Program-made: the position numbers and the translations under genes
Shown here: in pieces, positions 1 through 8,289 of the stretch
How positions within the stretch are numbered: the stretch's first letter is position 1
How the letters are laid out: each line of letters opens with the position of its first letter
Source of the DNA: Plasticicumulans acidivorans
GTDB taxonomy: Bacteria > Pseudomonadota > Gammaproteobacteria > Competibacterales > Competibacteraceae
Length of the DNA: 64,000 nucleotides
Direction: 5' to 3'
Assembly (NCBI RefSeq): GCF_003182095.1
Contig: NZ_QGTJ01000002.1
Location: 464,435-528,434, forward strand
Notes under the pieces: generated by a model
What the model was told of the DNA's origin: nothing
Databases searched by the model: none
The model's input: the letters and a program-made list of their open reading frames with translations, nothing else

Positions 1-1233
1 GCGGCAGCGCTTGCCGCCTATGGATGGGGTTTCACCGAACTGGCGCTCGACCGCCAGGCACTGGCGCTCGGACGCATTGCGATCCTCTCGGCGCGCGGCC
101 TGCTGCCGGACGGCACGCCGTTCTTCATCCCCGATGATGACGTCGCGCCGCCGCCGCTGCTGGTGCCGGACGAGCTGCGCGACACGCTGGTGGTACTGGC
201 GCTGCCGCTGCGCCGCCCGGGCCTGCGCGATACCGGCCGCGACGGCGAAGATGCGGCAATCGCCCGCTACCGCGCCGAAGTCAACGAGGTGCGCGACGAC
301 AACGCCGGCCTGGAGAGCATCGCGCCGCTCGAACTGGCGCGCAGCAACCTGCGCCTGCTGACGACCCGGCAGGACCTCGGCGAATACGCCTGCCTCGGCC
401 TGTGCCGCGTCGTCGAGAAAAAGGCCGACCAGTCCGTGGTGCTCGACGAGCGCTACATCCCGCCGATGCTCGATGCGCTGGCGCAGCCGCTGCTCGCGGC
501 AATGGTGCGCGAAGTCGAAGGGCTGCTGCACCAGCGCGGCGAGGCGCTGGCCGGGCGCGTCGTCGCCTCCGGGCGCGGCGGAGCAGCGGAGATCGCCGAC
601 TTCCTGCTGCTGCAGGTGGTCAACCGCCTGGAGCCGCTGTTCACCCATCTGGCGCGCCGCAGCCGCCTGCACCCGGAAGACTTCTACCGCGAGCTGCTGG
701 GCATCGCCGGCGAGCTGGCGACCTTCACCCGCCGCGAGAAGCGGCCGCTGGAGTTCCCGGCCTACGATCACGACGACCTGAGTGCGAGCTTCGCGCCGGT
801 GATCGCCGAGATCCGCCAGGCACTGAGCATGGTGCTCGAACAGACCGCGATCCCGATCCCGCTGCAGGAGCGCGGCTACGGCGTGCACGTCGGCGTGCTG
901 GCCGACCGCAACCTGCTCGGCAAGGCGAGTTTCGTGCTCGCGGTACATGCCGACGTGCCCAACGACATCCTGCGCGCGCGCTTCCCGACCCAGGTCAAGA
1001 TCGGCGCGGTCGAGAACATCCGCGATCTGGTCAACCGCCAGCTGCCGGGCATCGCGCTCAATCCGCTGCCGGTCGCGCCGCGACAGATTCCCTACCACGC
1101 CGGCGTGACCTACTTCGAACTGGATCCCGCCAGCGAACTCTGGAAGACGCTCGCCGCCTCGGGCGGCTTCGCCTTCCACGTCGCCGGTCAGTTCCCGGGG
1201 CTCGAAATGAGCTTCTGGGCGATCAGGAGCTGA
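1..1233 (+). CDS. tssK: Type VI secretion baseplate protein TssK (5' end cut off)
   Basis: TssK is the trimeric baseplate subunit that links the T6SS baseplate to the TssJLM membrane complex in the cytoplasm. The frame is open from the first base and reads YGWGFTELALDRQALALGRI, a typical TssK N-terminal segment, so the gene starts upstream of the window. About 410 of a usual ~445 residues are present. The C-terminal part shows the family pattern up to FPGLEMSFWAI near the end. It stops 7 bases before tssL, with tssM, tagF and pppA following, so these genes are co-transcribed. A GTG at 163 is an internal valine, not a start. Confidence 0.95.
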   Translation, partial: AAALAAYGWGFTELALDRQALALGRIAILSARGLLPDGTPFFIPDDDVAPPPLLVPDELRDTLVVLALPLRRPGLRDTGRDGEDAAIARYRAEVNEVRDDNAGLESIAPLELARSNLRLLTTRQDLGEYACLGLCRVVEKKADQSVVLDERYIPPMLDALAQPLLAAMVREVEGLLHQRGEALAGRVVASGRGGAAEIADFLLLQVVNRLEPLFTHLARRSRLHPEDFYRELLGIAGELATFTRREKRPLEFPAYDHDDLSASFAPVIAEIRQALSMVLEQTAIPIPLQERGYGVHVGVLADRNLLGKASFVLAVHADVPNDILRARFPTQVKIGAVENIRDLVNRQLPGIALNPLPVAPRQIPYHAGVTYFELDPASELWKTLAASGGFAFHVAGQFPGLEMSFWAIRS

Positions 1234-1240
1234 AACCGCC

Positions 1241-2605
1241 ATGGTCGACCCGAACGATCCCTTCGCCGGCCTGGCCGGCGACCCCGGTGACCGCACCGTC
1301 ATCCGCCCGCGTCCGGGCGGGCGTCCCGCCGCCGGCCCGGCACCGACCAGCGCGCCACCGCCGCCGCCGCCATCGACGGCCGCCGTGGCCCCGCTCGAAC
1401 TGCACGGCGGCGGCGTCAACCGTCTCGAACGGGCCGCGGCATCGCTGCTGGCGCTGGTGCCGGCGCTGCGCAACAGCCTGAACCATCCCGACCCGCTCGG
1501 CCTGCGCAACCGCCTGGCGCTGGAGATCCGCGCCGCCGAAACGCGCGCCCGCGACGACGGCGCCACACCCGAGCAGCTGTTCGCGATGCGCTACGTGCTC
1601 TGCAGCCTGCTCGATGAAACCGTGATGGCGACGCCGTGGGGCACGTCGAGCGGCTGGAGTGCACAGACGCTGCTGGTGCAGTTTCACAATGAAACCTGGG
1701 GCGGCGAGAAGGTCTTCCTGCTGCTCGACAAGATGCTGCAGGACCCGCGCAACAACCTCGACGTGCTGGAGCTGCTCTACGTGGTGCTGGCGCTGGGCTT
1801 CGAAGGCCGCTACCACGTGCTGCCGGACGGCCGCAATCAGCTCGAAGCGCTGCGCGAACGCCTCTATCGCACCATCCGCACCGTGCGCGGCGAGTTCGAG
1901 CGCGAACTGTCGGCGCACTGGCGCGCCGCCGAGGTCAAGCGCAACCCGCTGAGCCATTACGTACCGCTGTGGGCCCTCGGCGCACTCGCCGCCAGCCTGC
2001 TGCTCGGCCTGTACCTGTGGCTGCGCACCGACATCAACGCGCAGGCCGAGCCGGTCTACGCCAATCTGCACGCACTCGGCGACGACCTCGCCGCCAAGGT
2101 CACACGCCCGCTCGCCGCGCCGCCGCCGGTCGCCGTCACGCCGGCGCCGCCACCACCGAAGCCGGTGCCGCCAAAGCTGCGTGGCTTCCTCGAAAACGAG
2201 ATTCGTCAGGGGCTGGTTGCAGTCGATGACCGCGACGACCGCAGCATCATCACCATCCACGGTGACGGCCTGTTCGCCTCGGCCTCGGCCTCGGTCAAGG
2301 AAAACTACCTGCCGCTGCTCGGACGCATCGCCGCCGAACTCAAGACCAAGGAGGGCGCCGTGCTGGTGACCGGTCACAGTGACAACCGGCCGATCCGCTC
2401 ATTGCGTTTCGAATCGAACTGGAAACTGTCGCAGGCGCGCGCCGAGGCCGTGGTGCAGATCCTCGCCGCCGGCTCCGGCCAGCCCGACCGCTTCACCGCC
2501 GAGGGGCGTGCCGACACCGAACCGGTCGCCTCGAACGACACGGCCGACGGGCGGGCACGCAACCGCCGCGTCGAGATCACCCTGTTCGCCCCCGGCGTGC
2601 GCTGA
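1241..2605 (+). CDS. tssL: Type VI secretion protein TssL with C-terminal OmpA-like domain
   Basis: TssL (DotU/IcmH family) is an inner-membrane component of the T6SS membrane complex and recruits the baseplate. This 454-residue form is an extended TssL. Residues 1-45 are Pro/Gly-rich linker; the cytoplasmic DotU domain covers about 50-230. One membrane helix lies near 242-262 (LWALGALAASLLLGLYLW). A proline-rich stretch precedes a periplasmic OmpA/MotB peptidoglycan-binding domain at about 330-450, with the motifs TGHSDN and RARNRRVEI. The C-terminal domain would anchor the machine to the wall. AGGAG lies upstream of the ATG. It sits between tssK and tssM. Confidence 0.95.
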   Translation: MVDPNDPFAGLAGDPGDRTVIRPRPGGRPAAGPAPTSAPPPPPPSTAAVAPLELHGGGVNRLERAAASLLALVPALRNSLNHPDPLGLRNRLALEIRAAETRARDDGATPEQLFAMRYVLCSLLDETVMATPWGTSSGWSAQTLLVQFHNETWGGEKVFLLLDKMLQDPRNNLDVLELLYVVLALGFEGRYHVLPDGRNQLEALRERLYRTIRTVRGEFERELSAHWRAAEVKRNPLSHYVPLWALGALAASLLLGLYLWLRTDINAQAEPVYANLHALGDDLAAKVTRPLAAPPPVAVTPAPPPPKPVPPKLRGFLENEIRQGLVAVDDRDDRSIITIHGDGLFASASASVKENYLPLLGRIAAELKTKEGAVLVTGHSDNRPIRSLRFESNWKLSQARAEAVVQILAAGSGQPDRFTAEGRADTEPVASNDTADGRARNRRVEITLFAPGVR

Positions 2606-2614
2606 GGAATCGCG

Positions 2615-5600
2615 ATGAAGTCCTTTATCAAGAACTGGCTGGTGCCGCTGCTGGCGCTGGCCGCGATCGCGCTGCTGATCTGGTTCATCGGTCCGCTGCT
2701 CGCCATCGGAGAATGGCAGCCGCTGGACCCCGAGCTCAACCGCTGGATCCTCATCGCCGCCGTCGTGCTCGGCTGGGCGATCCGCCGCCTCGTCGCCGCA
2801 CTCAGCCAGCGCAAGCATGAACGGGCGATGCTCGCCGGCGTCTCCGAAGCCAAGCCCGATCCGGCAGCACAGGCCAGCGCCGAAGAAGTCGCCACGCTCG
2901 GCCGCCGGCTCGAAGAAGCGCTCGGCGTGCTGAAGAAGGCCCGCCTCGGCGGTAAAGGCGAACAGCAGACGCTGTATCAGCTGCCCTGGTACATCCTCAT
3001 CGGCCCGCCGGGCTCGGGCAAGACCACGGCGCTGGTCAACTGCGGGCTGAACTTCCCGCTCGCCGAGCAGTTCGGCAAGGGTGCGATCGGCGGTGTCGGC
3101 GGCACCCGCAACTGCGACTGGTGGTTCACCGACGAAGCGGTGCTGCTCGACACCGCCGGGCGCTACACCACGCAGGACAGCGATGCCGCCGTCGATCAGG
3201 CCGGCTGGCTGGGCTTTCTCGACCTGCTGAAAAAGCACCGCCGACGGCGGCCGATCAGCGGCGCGCTGATCGCGATTTCGGTGGCCGACCTGCTGACCGG
3301 CAGCGAGGCCGAGCGCAGCGCCCACGCCCGCGCCATCCGCGCCCGCGTCGAGGAGCTGCACCAGCGCCTCGGCATCCGCTTCCCGATCTACGTGCTGCTG
3401 ACCAAGTCGGACCTGGTCGCCGGCTTCACCGAATTCTTCGACGATCTCGGCCGCGAGGAGCGCCAGCAGGTCTGGGGCATGACCTTCCCGCTGGCGACCG
3501 ATCCCGGCAGCGATACGCCGCTCGCCGGCTTTGCCGGCGAATTCGACCAGCTCGAAGCACGGCTGTCGGCACGGCTGACCGAGCGCCTGCAGGCGGAACG
3601 CGACCCGGCACGGCGCGCGCTGCTCTATGGCTTCCCGAAGAACTTCCTGGCGCTGCGCGAGCTGCTCGGCAGCTTCCTCGATGAAGCCTTCCGCCCCAGC
3701 GCCTACGCCGAGCGCCCGCTGCTGCGCGGCGTCTACTTCACCAGCGGCACGCAGGAAGGCACGCCGATCGACCGGCTGATGGCCTCGATGGCCGGCGGCT
3801 TCGGCCTCGGCCGCCAGCAGCTGACGGCGTTTTCCGGCGGCGGCCGCAGTTACTTCCTGACCCGGCTGTTCCGCGAAACCATCTTCCCGGAGCAGGGCCT
3901 GGCCGGCACCAACCTCAAGCTCGAACGCCGCCGCGCCTGGCTGCAGCGCGGGGCCTGGGCCGCGGTCGCGCTGGTCACGCTGAGCATGGCCGGGCTGTGG
4001 GTCAACAGTTACCGCGCCAATCAGGCGTTGATCGCCGAAGTCGACGCCGACGTCACCCAGGTGCGGCAGAAGCTCGAAGCGCTGAGCGCCGAGCAGCGCG
4101 ACGTGCTCTACACGCTGCCGCTGCTCGATGCGGTGCGCGCGCTGCCCGGCGGCTATGCCGAACGCAAGCAGGGCGCGCCGCTGACGATGGGCTTCGGCCT
4201 GTACCAGGGCGACATGCTCGGCAGCGAGGCGCAGCTGCTGTATCGCAAGCTGCTGCGCGGCGTGCTGCTGCCGCGACTGACCCTGCGCCTCGAAGCCCAG
4301 CTGCGTCAGCCCGGCGCGGCGCCGGACTTCCTCTACGAGGGCCTGAAGACCTACCTGATGCTGGAAGACCCGGATCATTACGATCCGGCGGCGATCAAGG
4401 CCTGGATCACCTTCGACTGGGACACCACGCTGCCGCGTGACGTCACCCAGGAGCAGCGCGCCGCGCTGCGCGCCCACCTCGATGCGTTGTTCGAGAAGCG
4501 CCCGCTGCCGCTGCCGCTGGCACTCGACCGCACGCTGATCGCGCAGGTGCGCGCGCAGCTGGTACGCCTGCCGATGGCCAAGCGCGTCTACAACCGCCTG
4601 CAGCGTGTTGCCCAGCAGAGCAATCTGCCGGAGCTGCGCATCGTCGATGCCGCCGGCCGTGACGCTTCACTGGTGCTGGTGCGCCGCAGCGGCAAACCGC
4701 TGACCGACGGTGTTCCCGGTTTCTGGACGCTGGCCGGCTACGATGGCCTGTTCCGCAAGTCCGGCACCGAGCTGGCGGCGCAGCTCGCTGCTGAAAGCTG
4801 GGTGCTCGGCGACGACGCCACGATCGCGCCGCAGGACGTGCCGCAGCTCGCCACCGACGTGCGCACGCTGTACCTGCGCGACTACCAGACCCAGTGGGAA
4901 AACATGCTCGCCGACGTCGGCGTCGTCAGCTTCGGCAACACGCAGCAGGCGCTCGACATCCTGCGCGTGCTTTCCGGCCCGAACTCGCCGCTGAAGAAAT
5001 GGCTGGAGACCGTGGCGACGCAGACCAATCTGGTCGCCGCCGATGAAAAATCGGCCAGCGGCCTGGCGGCGAAGGCCGCCGACGGGGCGATCGACAAGCT
5101 CAAGCAGCAGCTCGGCAACCTGATCGGCCAGAGCGGCGTGGCCACGCCCAGCATCGCCCAGGCACCGCAGATCGACCCGGTGACCGCACGCTTCGCCGAC
5201 ATCGCCGCGCTGGTGGCCAAGGACCAGAGCGGCAGTGCGCCGATCGACCGCCTGCTGGCCAGTCTCAACAATCTGTTCGAGAAGATGAACACGCTGGCGA
5301 CCACCAGCGGCGATGCGCTGATCAAGGATGCTGCCGCGCAGGTCGGACAGGCTGCCAGCCGGCTCAAGCTCGACGCCGACCGTGCACCGCCGGCGATCGG
5401 CGGCGCCCTGAAAGGCATGGCCGACGGTGCCTCCCAGTTGACGATGGGCGGCGTGCGCACGCAGCTCAACGCGATCTGGCAGTCGGAGGTCGTCGACTTC
5501 TACCGGGCCAGCCTCGCCGGCCGCTACCCGCTGTCGGCGCGCAGTTCACGGGAAGCGACGCTCGATGACTTCGGCCAGTTCTTCGGCCCCGGCGGACGCC

Positions 5601-6157
5601 TCGACAGCTTCTTCAAGACCTACCTCGCCAGTTACGTCGATCAGTCGACCAAGCCCTGGCGCTGGCAGCCGAACGCGCCGGAGAAGCTCGGCATTTCCGC
5701 CGGCGTGCTGGTGCAGTTCCAGAACGCCGACGCCATCCGCGAAGCCTTCTTCCGCCCCGGCGCGCAAACGCCGAGCGTGCGCCTGGAACTGCGCCCGATC
5801 ACGATGGATGCCGAGATCACCCAGTTCCTGATCGACTTCGACGGCCAGCAGCTGAGCTACGACCACGGCCCGGTGCGTGCGGCGGCGATGCAGTGGCCGA
5901 GTCCGAACGGCATCGGCACGGTGCGCATCACCATCAATCCGCCGGGCCTGAGCGGACGTTCCGGCCTGACCTATGAAGGCACCTGGGGCCTGTTCCACAT
6001 GCTCGACCAGCAGGGGTTGAGCCGCGGCAGCGAGCGCTTCACGCTCAATCTCGAAGTCGACGGCCGCAGCGCCAGCTTCGAGCTGCGCGCCGGCAGCGCC
6101 TTCAATCCGTTTCGCCTGCGCGAGCTGACCGCCTTCAGCCTGCCGGACCGCCTGTGA
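2615..6157 (+). CDS. tssM: Type VI secretion membrane subunit TssM (IcmF)
   Basis: TssM is the large inner-membrane subunit that spans the periplasm with TssJ and TssL. The 1180-residue product is of normal length. Two N-terminal helices lie at about 8-31 and 44-63, and a third at about 447-467, followed by the long periplasmic region and the C-terminal TssM domain. The cytoplasmic loop carries a Walker A motif GPPGSGKT near residue 131 and a VLLDTAGRY motif, the NTPase-like domain seen in many but not all TssM proteins. The start has GAGG upstream of ATG. The stop overlaps the tagF start region by a few bases, showing translational coupling. Confidence 0.96.
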   Translation: MKSFIKNWLVPLLALAAIALLIWFIGPLLAIGEWQPLDPELNRWILIAAVVLGWAIRRLVAALSQRKHERAMLAGVSEAKPDPAAQASAEEVATLGRRLEEALGVLKKARLGGKGEQQTLYQLPWYILIGPPGSGKTTALVNCGLNFPLAEQFGKGAIGGVGGTRNCDWWFTDEAVLLDTAGRYTTQDSDAAVDQAGWLGFLDLLKKHRRRRPISGALIAISVADLLTGSEAERSAHARAIRARVEELHQRLGIRFPIYVLLTKSDLVAGFTEFFDDLGREERQQVWGMTFPLATDPGSDTPLAGFAGEFDQLEARLSARLTERLQAERDPARRALLYGFPKNFLALRELLGSFLDEAFRPSAYAERPLLRGVYFTSGTQEGTPIDRLMASMAGGFGLGRQQLTAFSGGGRSYFLTRLFRETIFPEQGLAGTNLKLERRRAWLQRGAWAAVALVTLSMAGLWVNSYRANQALIAEVDADVTQVRQKLEALSAEQRDVLYTLPLLDAVRALPGGYAERKQGAPLTMGFGLYQGDMLGSEAQLLYRKLLRGVLLPRLTLRLEAQLRQPGAAPDFLYEGLKTYLMLEDPDHYDPAAIKAWITFDWDTTLPRDVTQEQRAALRAHLDALFEKRPLPLPLALDRTLIAQVRAQLVRLPMAKRVYNRLQRVAQQSNLPELRIVDAAGRDASLVLVRRSGKPLTDGVPGFWTLAGYDGLFRKSGTELAAQLAAESWVLGDDATIAPQDVPQLATDVRTLYLRDYQTQWENMLADVGVVSFGNTQQALDILRVLSGPNSPLKKWLETVATQTNLVAADEKSASGLAAKAADGAIDKLKQQLGNLIGQSGVATPSIAQAPQIDPVTARFADIAALVAKDQSGSAPIDRLLASLNNLFEKMNTLATTSGDALIKDAAAQVGQAASRLKLDADRAPPAIGGALKGMADGASQLTMGGVRTQLNAIWQSEVVDFYRASLAGRYPLSARSSREATLDDFGQFFGPGGRLDSFFKTYLASYVDQSTKPWRWQPNAPEKLGISAGVLVQFQNADAIREAFFRPGAQTPSVRLELRPITMDAEITQFLIDFDGQQLSYDHGPVRAAAMQWPSPNGIGTVRITINPPGLSGRSGLTYEGTWGLFHMLDQQGLSRGSERFTLNLEVDGRSASFELRAGSAFNPFRLRELTAFSLPDRL

Positions 6158-6858
6158 TGGCAGCCGGCGTCTACGGCAAGCTGCCCAGTCGCGGCGACTT
6201 CGTCAGCCGCCGCCTGCCGCGCGAGTTCATCGAGCCCTGGGATGCCTGGCTGCAGGCCGGCATCGCCAGCAGTCGCACGCGGCTGGGCGAGCAGTGGCTG
6301 GAGCATTACCTGACCAGCCCGCTGTGGTGCTTCGCGCTCGGCGGCGGCGTCTGCGGTGCACAACCGGTGGCCGGTGTGCTGATGCCGAGCGTCGATCGCG
6401 TCGGCCGCTACTTCCCGCTGACGCTGGCGCAGCCGCTACCGCTGCGCAGCGATCTCGCCGCACTCGCCGGCGACGGCGTCGACTGGTTCGCCCGCCTGAG
6501 CGCGCTGGCGCTGCGGGCACTCGACGACGACTTCGACTTCAGCGCCCTCGACCAGGCGCTGGAAACCCTGCCAGCGCCGCCTGCGGCAGCCTCCGCGGCG
6601 CCGCGCGCCTGCGTGCAGCAGCTCGACAGCCCGAGCGCTGTGCAGGCGCTCGCCCGAGCCTGCCTGCCGGCTGACTGGCAGGGCGCGACGCTGTGGTGGA
6701 GCGAAGGCTCGGAAGCCGTCGCACCCTGCCGCCTGCTGTTGGCGGGACTGCCCGCAGCTGAACACTTTGCAACACTTTTCACCGGTGAATTCGCCGCAGC
6801 CGGCTATACGCTTCACACTGACGAACCGGCATATGTACCAAGTTTCAGGGACCCGTGA
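6157..6858 (+). CDS. tagF: Type VI secretion-associated protein TagF
   Basis: TagF (ImpM/DUF2094 family) is a cytoplasmic accessory factor; in Pseudomonas aeruginosa it represses the H1-T6SS post-translationally through the Fha scaffold. The N-terminus reads YGKLPSRGDFVSRRLP, the diagnostic block, followed by WLQAGIASSR and GVLMPSVDRVGRYFPL. The length is 233 residues. The ATG at 6157 overlaps the tssM stop; a GTG three bases earlier (6154) is an alternative start. Its position between tssM and a PP2C phosphatase matches clusters under threonine-phosphorylation control. The kinase PpkA and Fha are not in the window and may lie upstream. Confidence 0.92.
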   Translation: MAAGVYGKLPSRGDFVSRRLPREFIEPWDAWLQAGIASSRTRLGEQWLEHYLTSPLWCFALGGGVCGAQPVAGVLMPSVDRVGRYFPLTLAQPLPLRSDLAALAGDGVDWFARLSALALRALDDDFDFSALDQALETLPAPPAAASAAPRACVQQLDSPSAVQALARACLPADWQGATLWWSEGSEAVAPCRLLLAGLPAAEHFATLFTGEFAAAGYTLHTDEPAYVPSFRDP

Positions 6859-7643
6859 TGACTGCCATGCAAGACCCCGCCGACCTCAGCGTCGAATCTG
6901 CGGCGCGCACCCATGTCGGCCTGGTACGCAAGATCAATGAGGACGCGATACTGGAGCTGCCGGCGCACGGCCTGTGGGCCGTCGCCGACGGCATGGGCGG
7001 CCATGCCGCCGGCGATTACGCCTCGCAGAGCGTGGTCGAGGCGCTGAAGCGCATCCTGCCGCCGGAGGGCATCGTCGATTTCGCCCGCGCGGTGCAGCAC
7101 ACGCTGCAGACAGTCAACGATCAGCTGCTGGAGGAAGCCGGCAAACGTTCGCGCGGCACCATCGGCGCCACCGTCGTCGTGCTGCTGGCGGCTGATGACG
7201 GTCTGGCCTGCCTGTGGGCCGGCGACAGCCGGCTCTACCAGCTACGCCGGGGGCAAATCGGCGCCGTCAGCCGCGATCACAGCTATGTGCAGGAACTGCT
7301 CGACGCCGGCGCCATCACGCCGGCGCAGGCCGAGCACCATCCGATGGGCAACGTCGTCACCCGCGCGGTCGGCGCCCACGAGCAGTTGCTGCTCGAAGCC
7401 CGACCGGTGCGCGTCGAGGCCGGCGACACGCTGCTGCTATGCAGCGACGGTCTGACCAAGACGATGAGCGATGAGGAAATCGGCGCGCTGCTGGCAGCAC
7501 CGAACATCCACGAAGCGGCCGAAGCGCTGGTCGACCTCGCCCTGCAGCGCGGCGGGCCGGACAACATCAGCGTGGTCATCGTCCGCGTCAGCGAAACCGA
7601 TCCGGCCGCGATTACGCGCCCGGTCTGGCCGGTCGGCTATTGA
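6858..7643 (+). CDS. pppA: PP2C-family serine/threonine phosphatase (PppA/Stp1-like) of the T6SS
   Basis: This is a metal-dependent PP2C phosphatase, expected to dephosphorylate the T6SS forkhead protein and so oppose the PpkA kinase. In the 261-residue protein the PP2C motifs appear in order: RKINEDA, ADGMGGHAAGDYAS, RGTIGATVV, WAGDSRLYQLR, LLCSDGLTKTMSDEE and GGPDNISVVIV. All metal-binding aspartates are present. The ATG overlaps the tagF stop by one base; a GTG at 6855 is an alternative. It is the last gene of the T6SS transcript and its stop codon lies in a hairpin shared with the convergent gene. Confidence 0.93.
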   Translation: MTAMQDPADLSVESAARTHVGLVRKINEDAILELPAHGLWAVADGMGGHAAGDYASQSVVEALKRILPPEGIVDFARAVQHTLQTVNDQLLEEAGKRSRGTIGATVVVLLAADDGLACLWAGDSRLYQLRRGQIGAVSRDHSYVQELLDAGAITPAQAEHHPMGNVVTRAVGAHEQLLLEARPVRVEAGDTLLLCSDGLTKTMSDEEIGALLAAPNIHEAAEALVDLALQRGGPDNISVVIVRVSETDPAAITRPVWPVGY

Positions 7644-7674
7644 GCCGCCCGGCCAGGCGGCCGCCGGCGGCTCA
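7641..7674. terminator. Hairpin over both convergent stop codons
   Basis: TGAGCCGCC (7641-7649) pairs with GGCGGCTCA (7666-7674), and the intervening GC-rich bases can extend the stem. The arm ends are the stop codons of pppA (+) and of the DUF3365 gene (-). No T-run follows on either strand, so a bidirectional terminator is only a possibility. Confidence 0.35.
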
Positions 7675-8244
7675 GTTCTCCGCCAGCACCTTGCGCACGG
7701 TAAACGCACCCCGCAGATCGCCAGCGGCATAGCCGCGGGCGCGATCCTGCGGATACAACGCATCGATCTTCGCCGCGACCTCGGGCTTAAGATCGGCGCC
7801 GTGGCAGTTCAGGCACAGCTGCGCGGTCGGAATCGCCTTCATGTAGCGGAAGGTGCGCACGCCGTCTTCTTCGACGATGGCATGGGCTTCCAGCGTGTCG
7901 GCCGGCTCACCAGCCGCCTTGCGCGCATCGAACTGTTCGAGCATCGAACGCTCCCAGGCATCCGGTTCGTTGCCGGGATTGCGCACCTTGAGGCTGGTGC
8001 GCGCGACGTCGAGGCCGGACGCCGCCGAAGCCTGTGCAGCGATGCCGGGAGCCTTTTCGTTGCAGACGGCGATGCCGTTGACCGGGCCGCCGGCGGCGAT
8101 CGCCTCACTCAGCGCGGTCTTCAGCTGGCCGCCGAAGGACTGCACCGCCGTACGGCTCTGGGCGACCAGCGCATCGGCCTCGTCGGCGGCAAAGGCCGGG
8201 GCGGCAATGAGGACGGCGCAGCACAGCAGGGAACGACGCAACAT
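7672..8244 (-). CDS. Secreted haem-binding DUF3365 (Tll0287-like) protein
   Basis: This is a small periplasmic c-type cytochrome-like protein of the DUF3365 family, for which sensing or electron-transfer roles are proposed. The 190-residue product starts with a signal peptide (MLRRSLLCCAVLIAAPAFA) and carries one haem-attachment motif, CLNCH, at about 143-147. Family blocks FGGQLKTALSEAI and VRNPGNEPDAWE are visible. AAGGAGAG precedes the ATG at good spacing. It is monocistronic, facing pppA. Haem attachment would need the ResB/CcsB system encoded at 15075-18339. The physiological role is unknown. Confidence 0.85.
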   Translation of the reverse strand: MLRRSLLCCAVLIAAPAFAADEADALVAQSRTAVQSFGGQLKTALSEAIAAGGPVNGIAVCNEKAPGIAAQASAASGLDVARTSLKVRNPGNEPDAWERSMLEQFDARKAAGEPADTLEAHAIVEEDGVRTFRYMKAIPTAQLCLNCHGADLKPEVAAKIDALYPQDRARGYAAGDLRGAFTVRKVLAEN

Positions 8245-8289
8245 GGGTTCTCTCCTTGGAAGGACGCGGATGGCACGGGAATCACAGGG

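Noticed and set aside
2399..4477. Long leftward open frame (692 codons) opposite tssM
   Set aside because: It is an antisense shadow of a GC-rich gene; its translation is low-complexity Arg/Gln/Gly and shows no family.
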